NCBI GenBank assembly: GCA_041907665.1
Contig: JAYRGW010000003.1
Span: 1-64,000 of the forward strand
Origin: JAAYUD01 sp041907665
Lineage (GTDB): Bacteria; Bacteroidota; Bacteroidia; Bacteroidales; Bacteroidaceae
Direction: 5' to 3'
DNA: 64,000 bases
In this document: piece by piece, positions 1 to 7,882 of the stretch
How positions within the stretch are numbered: position 1 is the first letter of the stretch
Layout: each line of letters begins with the position of its first letter
Notes under the pieces: model-generated
The model's input: the letters and a program-made list of their open reading frames with translations, nothing else
Told to the model about the DNA's origin: nothing
The model's database searches: none
Program-made: the position numbers and the translations under genes

Positions 1-73
1 ACTCATCATCTGACACAAAACGCTGGTAGAATTTGATTGAGTTCACGCCTTTGAATTGATTTCTGGTTTCCAT
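1..73 (-). CDS. IS1595-family transposase, N-terminal fragment (runs off the left edge)
   Basis: Only the first 24 codons lie in the window, starting at position 73 and reading leftwards. The peptide begins METRNQFKGVNSIKFYQRF, which I recognise from memory as the usual opening of Bacteroidetes IS1595-type transposases, just before the zinc-ribbon domain; that is family knowledge, not a search. A TAnnTTTG-like box on the minus strand (78-85) sits immediately ahead of the ATG, so the transcript would be nearly leaderless. No terminal inverted repeat of the element could be picked out in the following 200 bases. Whether the rest of the transposase is intact cannot be seen. Confidence 0.72.
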   Translation of the reverse strand, partial: METRNQFKGVNSIKFYQRFVSDDE

Positions 74-270
74 GCTACAAAGGTAGCCATTCTATTTCAA
101 TTAGTGCGGTCTAAACGCCTATACCTAAAAAAGAAAAAGTCTCTAAGGAAATACACCGCGAACACATACAAGCGAAGTAAAACATCGCAACAAATCGCAT
201 CTAAAATAAAGTGCCTTCTTTCTCCTCTCTTATCCGCCGTGCGAGTATTTGTCCTTATCCGCAAAAAAAT

Positions 271-346
271 CATAAGGACGAAAATAAAAGTTTGTCATTA
301 TGAAAATAAAAATTCATAGTTATGAAAATTTATTTTCGTCATTATG
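271..346. repeat. Palindromic repeat, class A (CATAAGGACG-type)
   Basis: Arms cataaggacgaaaataaa (271-288) and its reverse complement at 329-346 match with one mismatch in 18. Degenerate half-copies lie between and just before them (for example gtccttat at 251-258). The same arm sequence recurs at 63057-63120. Confidence 0.75.
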
Positions 347-554
347 AATTTCTAGCTGTGTATCAGTGTGTTGCTGGTGTTTCGCCCTGAAACCGTTGAC
401 ACTTGCGGATGTTACTGTTCGTTTTGGCTATCACATTCATAGTTTTATGGTAAAACGTTCCTCTTCGCTCGTGAGAGTAATGGGATAGGGTAGGTATCTG
501 CAATTCCTTACCGATAATCCATCATTCGCCCCATCCACCTATGTATGTTTTTTT

Positions 555-618
555 GTTGTCGTATGTACGTCACGCAAAAAACATAAGGATGTCACCGAAA
601 AAACTAACATACGACAAC
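555..618. repeat. Palindromic repeat, class B (GTTGTCGTATGT arms)
   Basis: A 12-bp perfect inverted repeat, gttgtcgtatgt at 555-566 and its complement at 607-618, encloses a cataaggatgtcac core (582-595). The stretch 582-618 is nearly identical to 63584-63620, where the palindrome is complete with 23-bp arms; the left arm here is degenerate. Confidence 0.75.
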
Positions 619-782
619 GGACGGCATTACTGTTTGGTTTAGCTAGGTGAAAATTTATAATTCAAGAAGGGTCGATAACTTAATATGGTAAAACAACTTT
701 GAATATACTCTTTGTTTATAGGCATAATCGTTTTCAACAAAAAATATTTTGATAATGACATGATATTCTATTAAAAAATTTT

Positions 783-790
783 TAACTTTG
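783..790 (+). promoter_or_regulatory. Candidate -7 box (TAACTTTG)
   Basis: Matches the Bacteroidetes sigma-ABfr -7 consensus TAnnTTTG. No TTTG is found at the ideal distance upstream (nearest is about 31 bases away), so this is only a candidate for the gene starting at 898. Confidence 0.35.
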
Positions 791-897
791 CTTTTAAATT
801 ATGCCCCCCAAAAACGAATAGTTCACCGGCACGATTGTTGTATAGATATGCTACCTGCTTATCGAAGTTAACTGTTAAATGAAGATCTACAAATATT

Positions 898-3582
898 ATG
901 GAGAATTTAAGCAAAGTTATAAAGGCACTTTTTATAAAAATTAATGGAGATGAAATTTTGGAGAAAGCAGGATTCTATCATAAAGACCATGAGCAAAGTG
1001 CAGAAATATCTCACTTGGATTCTGGAATACAAGAATCTGAACTTATTAACAAACTTCTTCAAGTAGATAATGACAGCACGATTGATCAGTTATCTATGTT
1101 GGGGCAGATTGTCCAATTTAAGTGGATGTTGCCAGATGATTCTTGTATGAGTTTAAAGTTTCATAAATTAGATTCGGCTTTTAATATTTTACTCCATTTC
1201 TCGTCAAAATGTTTGATAGAAAAAGACGCAGCTCCTTTGTGTCGATACAAGAATCTGCTCAGGTGGCACCTACTTACCACTCTCGTTGGAGAGGATTTGC
1301 TGACTACATCATTTCTAGCCTCAAAAGATGCGCATTTGAAGAAGGAACGTAAGAATTTTGACTGGAATGCGTTTATCGGGCATGATTGCAAGGAACTTAA
1401 CCAACTTTTTGAGAGACCTATGGTTGAATTGCACATGCACTTGAAGGGTTCGTCATACAATGTTGATTTGAGTTGGCTTTGTCTGATGAATCATATCGGT
1501 ATCATGCAAAAGAATTTTGAAGAAAAACATTATTATCAAAAATTTAAAACTCCGGATGAGGATCTCTATGAAAAAATGAAACGGGCTGCAGCCATTAGAT
1601 ATTATCTTGCCGGAGCTGTGGGATGTATTTCACAAGATTACACATCAGCTCAGCTTCATATTGATTTCATGAATGACAACAGAACAGAATTGTTTGATCT
1701 GATGAATGAAGAAAAAGATTTTAAAAGAATTTATTTCCAAGATAATATTGATAAGCGACGCAAAAGGATTCAAGAACTATCAAAGGAGCAATTTAATATA
1801 TTCAAAGAAAAGCAACATTTTGAAGATGAATTGAAGGATGAAGATATAGTGGACTATATTCAAGTGACTCATTACGGAAAGGAGCCTATAGAAAATAAAG
1901 TTTTGGCTTCAGAACGAGAGCTTATGTATTCGGTATTTAAAGTTATTTATGAGGACGATAAGAACGAACGGGCCGATATCGCGACGCTGTTTTATGCTTA
2001 TCTTGCATACAAAAACTATTTCAGAAATGAAATATTACAGTTGAATGAAAGGGTCGGCTTTGCTAACTTTGCCAGTTATGAAGAAAGGAAGACAGATTAT
2101 ATGTTGGATTCCTATAATCATCTTCTTTATAAGGCTGCCATTGAGGGATTTTTGGAAAAGGGTAAAGGGAAAAAAGATGACGATAAAAGATTTGTAGAGG
2201 CACGTATTGTTCCAAAGAATACCGTTGAAGAAATTGAGAAAACACTCGAGACTATATGTAAAGAGATCGGTAAAAAGCATAAAGAGCATTATGACTTTAT
2301 ATTTCATTTTATCAAGAAACGTGATGAACTGAAGGACGGGAAGAAATATAGACATTTCGAATTACGTAAAGAAATAAGAGATCAGGCCTATGCAATCTAC
2401 AACTTTAGATATAATAGAGGAAATCATCCTCTTATAGGTAAAGTTGTAGGACTTGATGCCGCAAACTCTGAAATATATTGCAGACCTGAAGTTTACGCTC
2501 AGGCATTTAGATTCTTAAGAGGTCATGAAATAAAAACGGATGGCGATATAGATTATGATCCTCTTGACCTTAATATAACTTATCATGTTGGTGAGGACTT
2601 TATGGATATTGCAGATGGACTTCGTGCTGTAGAGGAGGCTCTCATTTTTTTAGATTTAAAAAACGGAGACAGACTTGGTCATGCACTGGTTTTGGGCACT
2701 GATGTGAGAGATTATTATCAAAAAAGGTATTATTCTATTTGCGCCAGCACACAAGTTCTTATCGACAACTTAGCCTGGCTACATCACAAATGCATCCGAT
2801 TAATGGGCTATACTTCATTATGCGGATGGTTGGAAATGATGTTTTTGAAATATTTTAATCAGATATATAGAAGCACTCAGGAAAAAGGACAGAATATTAT
2901 TGACTCATTCTTCAATGAAAATGAGGATGAGTATTTATCTAATAATATTGATGATTATTACTTATCATGGCTTCTTAGAGGGAATTCTCCTATCATAGGA
3001 ACAGAATTGGATTCTGAAAGTTTGAAGAATTTGAATTCTATAATTGATAAACAATGGGCTTATGCTGGCATGAATCACCATGTTTGTGTAGAAAGTGCTC
3101 TAAGAAATGAAAAAGCTAGAGAGCTTTTTGATGCGTATCATTCATTTAAATATGCTGACAGAGGTTATCATGCTGATACACTCACAATACCTATTCAGTA
3201 TATGGAAGAATGGTATACATTATTGGAAAAAATCCAGCAAAATTTGCTGGACAAGATTGAAGAAAAGCATATTGCGATAGAATGTAATCCGTCTTCTAAT
3301 TTCAAAATTGGTGAGATGGAACGATATGACGAACACCCCATCGTTAAGTTCTTTAACTATGGCTTGTCTACGCCATATCCTCGCCATGATATTGCTGTAT
3401 CAATTAATACTGATGATCAAGGTGTATTCTCTACCTCGCTTGAACGTGAGTATTCGCTTATGGCTTTGGCTATAGAACGTAACCAGACCGAAGAGCATAA
3501 GAATTCGCCAAGAGCAATCATTGATTGGCTAGATAGAGTACGTGAAATGTCTATTGAACAGAAATTTAAATATGAAACTTAA
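898..3582 (+). CDS. Large divergent adenosine-deaminase-fold protein, RdrB-like
   Basis: An 894-residue amidohydrolase of the adenosine/AMP deaminase superfamily, presumably cytosolic (no signal peptide or membrane segment). All metal and catalytic motifs are visible: H179-x-H181 followed by LKGS, H563-V-G-E566 with the general-acid glutamate, H595 in RLGHAL, ECNPSSN at 795-801, and NTDD with D839/D840. The gap between the first two motifs is about 380 residues, roughly double that of ordinary adenosine deaminase, and is rich in charged residues. Size and large insertion resemble RdrB, the deaminase of the RADAR antiphage system, which works with an ATPase, RdrA; no such ATPase is present within this window. 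It is followed after 11 bases by a small unknown gene, probably co-transcribed. The substrate (adenosine, AMP, ATP or RNA) cannot be told from sequence. A housekeeping role is unlikely given size and accessory context. Confidence 0.82.
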   Translation: MENLSKVIKALFIKINGDEILEKAGFYHKDHEQSAEISHLDSGIQESELINKLLQVDNDSTIDQLSMLGQIVQFKWMLPDDSCMSLKFHKLDSAFNILLHFSSKCLIEKDAAPLCRYKNLLRWHLLTTLVGEDLLTTSFLASKDAHLKKERKNFDWNAFIGHDCKELNQLFERPMVELHMHLKGSSYNVDLSWLCLMNHIGIMQKNFEEKHYYQKFKTPDEDLYEKMKRAAAIRYYLAGAVGCISQDYTSAQLHIDFMNDNRTELFDLMNEEKDFKRIYFQDNIDKRRKRIQELSKEQFNIFKEKQHFEDELKDEDIVDYIQVTHYGKEPIENKVLASERELMYSVFKVIYEDDKNERADIATLFYAYLAYKNYFRNEILQLNERVGFANFASYEERKTDYMLDSYNHLLYKAAIEGFLEKGKGKKDDDKRFVEARIVPKNTVEEIEKTLETICKEIGKKHKEHYDFIFHFIKKRDELKDGKKYRHFELRKEIRDQAYAIYNFRYNRGNHPLIGKVVGLDAANSEIYCRPEVYAQAFRFLRGHEIKTDGDIDYDPLDLNITYHVGEDFMDIADGLRAVEEALIFLDLKNGDRLGHALVLGTDVRDYYQKRYYSICASTQVLIDNLAWLHHKCIRLMGYTSLCGWLEMMFLKYFNQIYRSTQEKGQNIIDSFFNENEDEYLSNNIDDYYLSWLLRGNSPIIGTELDSESLKNLNSIIDKQWAYAGMNHHVCVESALRNEKARELFDAYHSFKYADRGYHADTLTIPIQYMEEWYTLLEKIQQNLLDKIEEKHIAIECNPSSNFKIGEMERYDEHPIVKFFNYGLSTPYPRHDIAVSINTDDQGVFSTSLEREYSLMALAIERNQTEEHKNSPRAIIDWLDRVREMSIEQKFKYET

Positions 3583-3593
3583 TTTTATAAATT

Positions 3594-4073
3594 ATGAACG
3601 ATGTTTTTTTTAAAGAGTGCGAAGTCAAAAAGACAAATCAATATGATGCACTGAAGGTTTGGAAGTTTTTAGAAGTGTCAAAACAACTTTATCTTTTTAG
3701 AGAAAAAGAAGATGAAAAGGAATATGTCTTTTTATACTATAAATTAACTGAAGAAGAAAAAAAAACAATAAAAGAACCTGGAAAAGTTGAAGATTTAGCT
3801 ACCTCCAAGATTGGATTTCTTTCTGAAGAAGACGCAACCCCTATAAATAAGTTTCTTAAGGCACGTCAGACAGGAGATCTCAAGGATGATAATTATGCCG
3901 ATGACTTATTCGAATGTATAATAAGTAAATGTGCTAAAGAAGCTGATGAAGACAAACGAATTTCTGTCGCGATATTCATAAAAAAAAAAGTAGCTTTCCA
4001 CAAAAATAAAAAAAGGTTTATTCTATTAACGTCTTTATTTCTTCTATGCTTATATTATCGCCTGCGCCATTGA
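3594..4073 (+). CDS. Small unknown protein, likely partner of the deaminase-like gene
   Basis: A 159-residue acidic, lysine/glutamate-rich protein I do not recognise. It starts 11 bases after the deaminase-like gene ends, which suggests one transcript and a shared job. There is no signal peptide or clear domain. The last 30 residues are odd: they follow a run of ten A (3980-3989), turn abruptly hydrophobic (FILLTSLFLLCLYY) and overlap antisense with 56 bases of the SNF2 gene. Loss of one A would end the protein right after the run, at about residue 132. So the tail may be real, may arise by slippage, or may be a sequencing artefact. It is not a transmembrane accessory of the kind found in some RADAR loci unless the tail is genuine. 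Confidence 0.6.
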   Translation: MNDVFFKECEVKKTNQYDALKVWKFLEVSKQLYLFREKEDEKEYVFLYYKLTEEEKKTIKEPGKVEDLATSKIGFLSEEDATPINKFLKARQTGDLKDDNYADDLFECIISKCAKEADEDKRISVAIFIKKKVAFHKNKKRFILLTSLFLLCLYYRLRH

Positions 4074-6282
4074 ATAAATCAACGGTATAACGCTTTTTGT
4101 CTTGTAGCTGGAGTATTTTCTCTTCTACAGTATTCTTGCATACTAAGCGAAGAACTATAACCTTGTTCTTTTGTCCGATACGGTGAGCACGTCCCATTGC
4201 TTGATCTTCAACTGCAGGATTCCACCAGTCGTCAAGCAAAATGACTCTATCGGCTGAAGTCAGATTAAGACCCACTCCACCCGCTTTTAGGCTAATGAGA
4301 AAGACTGTAATTGATTTATCCTTTTGAAATTGGGTAACAGGAACTCTTCTGTTGCGCGTATCGCCATAGAGAGTTACAAACCGTATACCTTCAACTTTGA
4401 GTAGCGTTTCCATCTCGTGCAATGCACTTACAAACTGGGAGAAAACCAAGACCTGTTTGCATTCAGATTTAAACGTCTCGATGTAGTTGATGGCAGTCTG
4501 AAGTTTAGTACTGGTAGAAAGAGAAGACCCACTTATGCTTTGGGGTAGAAGATTAGTAGATACGCATGCCTGGCGTAATCTGAGCAGCCCTTCCAAAGCA
4601 ATGCTACTCACACGACCACTCAATCCTGTCGCAAATGCTTGAAGGATGGCCGTATGTACACGTTCGTATGTTCCTCTTTCTTTTTTTGACAGTTCTATAT
4701 AAACCGTTTTCTCTATCTTTTCCGGCAGATCTGATAATACTTCCAGTTTTGTTCTGCGAAGGATGAATGGTTTTAAAAATCTGCTGGTTAGACTCACGTA
4801 TGCCTCTGGATTGCTTTGGATATCTTTGCTTCGCAGAGCCTTGTACAAGCTTTTGAGTTGTGGCATTAGCATCATGAAGTGTGACCATAGTTCATCTATT
4901 GAATTTTCAATAGGTGTTCCCGTAAGTATAATCTTATGTTTACACTTTAGCTTGCTGATGGCCTGATATTTCTTGGTTTGCCGATTTTTTATGATCTGGG
5001 CTTCATCTATAATGATTGTGTCGTATTCATTATCTATATAATCAGATAAATGGATGCGCAGCATATCATAGCTGACAAAAGTAAGTTGATTTATGATCTG
5101 TGGGGCAAAAGTATGAACCTCGTTTTGCCAATTATAAATTAATGAAGTGGGGGCTATGACCAAATGCTTTGCTTCATTGCGAAGACAACATAAGTGTGCA
5201 ATTACTTGGATGGTTTTTCCCAGACCCATTTCGTCTGCCAATAGGCATCCGTGTTCATTTTTTCTCTGCTTCTGCAACCACATTACACCTTCCCTTTGAT
5301 AAGGACGTAAAGAGGCATGAAGTGTCTTTTTTAATTTATCTTCTATTTTGACTTTTTCGGCGTCAGTCAATGATATTTCCTCAGCATAAACATTTTGAGC
5401 ATTAAAAGGAATCCCAAGTTCTTCTGCCAGAGATTTTTCATCTGCTTTTTGGGCATCTTCTTTCTTGAAAAATGTTTTTATTCCATCCGCTTCGTGATAG
5501 TTCCGACTTTTAAGGAAACCATCTAAAAGTTGTTGAGCAAAGTCTGTCTTTACTTGACTTTCTGTTGAAAACCAGATGATTCCGGAAGGCTCTCTGTGAG
5601 CATATACTTGCGAATGAGACTTAGATTGATTGGCAATGTAGATTTTCCATCCTTTCTTTGTCAATTCCTCCAAAGACGTCGTATCGTAGTCGGGTAATGA
5701 AAATGTGCCTGTTGATTCATTATATCCCATACCCAACGTATGAAGAAGAGCGGCTTCTGCATACTTATTTCTATTCAGTAAAATGCCGTTATGAGTGATA
5801 AAGGGCAAGTTTGAAAATGTAGGATAAAAGCTATTGAAAGCGTCATCATAAAGTATCCGAACACTCATCTTATCTTTCCATGTATTCAAATGATCGATAT
5901 ATAATTCTCCTCCTAACAATTTGCCTGTAGGGATATCTGGAGAACGATAGAAACTGCTCAGCGGACATACTGTATGCTTTGCACTCCCTTTTCCGTTTAG
6001 TTGTAGGTAATTATATGGATGATTAAGCAAGATATCTCTTACGGGAGTCGCAAGAAGTAATCTTTTATCTATTCGGAAAGGTTGTTTTTGTAATCCGGCA
6101 TGGTCAAGCAGTGATAGCATACATTCGTCAGCTTTGACATCTCCCTTGAAGAGATCGTCTAAACTAACTCTGCGCATAAAAGGAGCTAATGAATTGCTTT
6201 TACCATCTTTATTAATTTCGATTCGCAATTCAGGAGTATGACTATCACGCGTTTCATATATACAAATCAACCTATATGCCAT
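4018..6282 (-). CDS. SNF2-family DEAD/DEAH-like helicase with unknown N-terminal domain
   Basis: A 754-residue protein with a complete SNF2 ATPase motor: a Q-motif-like LRPYQREGV (325-333), Walker A DEMGLGKT (350-357), DEAQ box (426-429), TGTPIENS (454-461), and the second RecA lobe with LKAGGVGLNLT and the motif VI QAMGRAHRIGQ (694-704). It should translocate on duplex DNA or remodel a protein-DNA complex using ATP. The first 310 residues match no domain I know; they are not the SWIM zinc finger common in bacterial SNF2 proteins. The start lies 6 bases after the radical SAM stop, so the two are one operon with the peptidase and peptide upstream. A DNA motor as last gene of a RiPP-like operon is unusual. 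Its 3' end overlaps the plus-strand gene at 3594-4073. Confidence 0.88.
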   Translation of the reverse strand: MAYRLICIYETRDSHTPELRIEINKDGKSNSLAPFMRRVSLDDLFKGDVKADECMLSLLDHAGLQKQPFRIDKRLLLATPVRDILLNHPYNYLQLNGKGSAKHTVCPLSSFYRSPDIPTGKLLGGELYIDHLNTWKDKMSVRILYDDAFNSFYPTFSNLPFITHNGILLNRNKYAEAALLHTLGMGYNESTGTFSLPDYDTTSLEELTKKGWKIYIANQSKSHSQVYAHREPSGIIWFSTESQVKTDFAQQLLDGFLKSRNYHEADGIKTFFKKEDAQKADEKSLAEELGIPFNAQNVYAEEISLTDAEKVKIEDKLKKTLHASLRPYQREGVMWLQKQRKNEHGCLLADEMGLGKTIQVIAHLCCLRNEAKHLVIAPTSLIYNWQNEVHTFAPQIINQLTFVSYDMLRIHLSDYIDNEYDTIIIDEAQIIKNRQTKKYQAISKLKCKHKIILTGTPIENSIDELWSHFMMLMPQLKSLYKALRSKDIQSNPEAYVSLTSRFLKPFILRRTKLEVLSDLPEKIEKTVYIELSKKERGTYERVHTAILQAFATGLSGRVSSIALEGLLRLRQACVSTNLLPQSISGSSLSTSTKLQTAINYIETFKSECKQVLVFSQFVSALHEMETLLKVEGIRFVTLYGDTRNRRVPVTQFQKDKSITVFLISLKAGGVGLNLTSADRVILLDDWWNPAVEDQAMGRAHRIGQKNKVIVLRLVCKNTVEEKILQLQDKKRYTVDLFNGAGDNISIEEIKTLIE

Positions 6283-6288
6283 AAAGCT

Positions 6289-7626
6289 TTAAAATTTATA
6301 ATAGAACAAAAAGCTATCAATCATTTTTTGTTCCAAACGCTGTATGCTCTCTTCATTACATTTCGTTTGAAGAAGTTCTCCATTATGTCCTTTTAGCTTT
6401 CCATGAAAGTTACATTCATCAATACGGCATCCGCCACAACAAATGTATCGTAAGTGACAATCTCTGCATGGTGTTAAGGCGTCGACAGAGGTTTGTAAAT
6501 GAAGTTCGTGTCCTTTGTCCATAAATTGTTTAATCGGCTTTCCTTTTATGTTGCCATAAGATTCTACTTCAGAAATGCGATTGCAATAGTACACTTCGCC
6601 ATCGGCACCCACTGAAATGCCGCCAAATCCACAATTCCTTTCAACGAGGTTAGGAGTGTGACCCTCCATATAGTTGTTATATTGAGCAAAAGGATCCAAA
6701 CTTTGCTCTATTTTTAGGATGCGATGATAATATTCCAAGTTCTCCGCATCGGTATAGATTGTGTCTCTTCCTTTGAGAACTTTCTTGCTTAGTTTAAAAA
6801 ATACGGGATATTTGCATTGACTTTTGATATCGGTGACAAACTGCTTGTACCGTTCGTCCATGTTGTTTTCTAGATTTTTTAAAGTGAAGGTTGTCGCTAC
6901 AGAAGTACGTACCCCTTCGTTGGCAAACAATATTACTGTATCTACAATCTTATCAAAGTGCCCTTTACCGCGAACTTTTGCATTCGTTTGCTCGTCAACG
7001 CCATCAATACTTATTTGCACTTCACTAATATAGGGAGATAAGGATTTGATCTTTTCCGCAGTCCATAGAATACCATTAGATAATACCGTGACCAAAAGTC
7101 CCGAAGTAGACGCATATTTAACAAGATCTTCAAAACTGCGATTCATTAATGGCTCTCCACCGGAAAAGGTTACAGTTTCTCCACCTTCAGCTCTAAACTC
7201 CTTCAATATACGTTTCCATTCGCTAGCTGTGAGCTCGTCTTTTAATCTTTCTCCAGAGTTCATAAAGCAATGTTCACATCTAAGATTGCATGAATTTGTA
7301 AGATAACAATTCAGCATTTTATAGCCTTCCAAATATTGAAGATCAGGAGTCTTTTCCGTATTGGCGAATTTTCGTGCAAAGATGGCAGCCAATAACGTTT
7401 TAAACTGAGTCATTTCGTCTTCGCTGGTAATTAGCGAATAAACGTCGCCAACGGTATCACCTGTAATGAACCGTTCTAATATTTTTTTTTGAAAGTTAGT
7501 GTTTATAACAAGCCAATTGGCTGACTGTATAGAAACCACTAACCAACCTTCTTTGCATTGCCGGAAAATGATATCGCCAGCAAAATAAAATCTATCAAGA
7601 CTGCTTACAGAACCACTTTTTTTCAT
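6289..7626 (-). CDS. Radical SAM/SPASM enzyme, probable peptide maturase
   Basis: A 445-residue radical SAM enzyme. The [4Fe-4S] motif is C113-NLR-C117-EH-C120, followed by SGGEP (155-159). The C-terminal part has a SPASM-type cysteine set (C332, C348, C387, C390, C396/C397, C400, C405, C423) for auxiliary clusters, as in enzymes that install thioether or C-C crosslinks in peptides. The first 100 residues lack radical SAM motifs and read like a PqqD-type peptide recognition domain (ANWLVINTNFQKKILERF). A 36-codon peptide gene lies 107 bases upstream on the same strand, separated by a strong hairpin with a T-tract, a typical precursor-maturase arrangement. The SNF2 gene follows after 6 bases. 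Inference: it modifies that peptide, perhaps at C27 and C31. An anaerobic sulfatase-maturase role is less likely, since no sulfatase is nearby. Confidence 0.85.
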   Translation of the reverse strand: MKKSGSVSSLDRFYFAGDIIFRQCKEGWLVVSIQSANWLVINTNFQKKILERFITGDTVGDVYSLITSEDEMTQFKTLLAAIFARKFANTEKTPDLQYLEGYKMLNCYLTNSCNLRCEHCFMNSGERLKDELTASEWKRILKEFRAEGGETVTFSGGEPLMNRSFEDLVKYASTSGLLVTVLSNGILWTAEKIKSLSPYISEVQISIDGVDEQTNAKVRGKGHFDKIVDTVILFANEGVRTSVATTFTLKNLENNMDERYKQFVTDIKSQCKYPVFFKLSKKVLKGRDTIYTDAENLEYYHRILKIEQSLDPFAQYNNYMEGHTPNLVERNCGFGGISVGADGEVYYCNRISEVESYGNIKGKPIKQFMDKGHELHLQTSVDALTPCRDCHLRYICCGGCRIDECNFHGKLKGHNGELLQTKCNEESIQRLEQKMIDSFLFYYKF

Positions 7627-7646
7627 TCTAATAAAAGCATTGATTT

Positions 7647-7685
7647 AAAAAAAATGTGTTCTAAGACTTTGCAGTCTTGGAACAC
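7647..7685 (-). terminator. Intrinsic terminator/attenuator between peptide and radical SAM genes
   Basis: A 13-bp stem (7656-7668 with 7673-7685, one G-T pair, TTGC loop) is followed on the minus strand by eight T (7647-7654). It lies between the peptide stop (7734) and the radical SAM start (7626), so it would give more peptide message than enzyme message by partial termination. Confidence 0.8.
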
Positions 7686-7733
7686 AACCCAATTGGGGGA
7701 TATGCTATATGTAAATAATCCTTGATCAGGGGA

Positions 7734-7844
7734 TTAATTCTCATTTACATCGCAACGCTTGAAACAATACATGGCGCCAACGCGTTCTGTATCTTCAGCT
7801 GTTTTTACTTCCCAATTAAAAGAAATCTCAAAGTCCTTTTTCAT
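7734..7844 (-). CDS. Short peptide, candidate RiPP precursor
   Basis: A 36-codon reading frame beginning MKKDFEISFNWEVK and ending in C27-FKR-C31-DVNEN before a TAA at 7734-7736. It sits 38 bases after the M42 peptidase stop and ahead of an intrinsic terminator and the radical SAM/SPASM gene, all on one strand. The N-terminal two thirds are acidic and leader-like; the two cysteines three residues apart near the end are plausible crosslink sites. There is no GG cleavage motif, so it is unlike the common Bacteroidales GG-type precursors. The AAAATATTTCAAA run before the ATG is typical of Bacteroides start regions, which seldom use Shine-Dalgarno sites. Function unknown; the assignment rests on size, cysteines and context. 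Confidence 0.68.
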   Translation of the reverse strand: MKKDFEISFNWEVKTAEDTERVGAMYCFKRCDVNEN

Positions 7845-7882
7845 TTTGAAATATTTTAAATTAAACATATATGTTAATGATC

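Larger units (their letters stand above)
74..897. other. Gene-free stretch between the IS1595 start and the deaminase-like gene
   Basis: No convincing gene. It holds two palindromic repeats described separately (271-346 and 555-618) and a lone -7 type box TAACTTTG at 783-790 that could drive the downstream deaminase-like gene with a leader of about 100 bases. The open frame at 56-319 has low-complexity lysine-rich content, overlaps the transposase upstream region and runs into a repeat, so I do not call it. Confidence 0.6.

Noticed and set aside
56..319. 87-residue plus-strand open frame
   Set aside because: Low-complexity, opposite the transposase upstream region and running into a palindromic repeat; no domain or start context.
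898..3582. Reading the deaminase-like gene as an ordinary housekeeping adenosine deaminase
   Set aside because: More than twice the usual length, with a large insertion between the first two motifs and an accessory setting.
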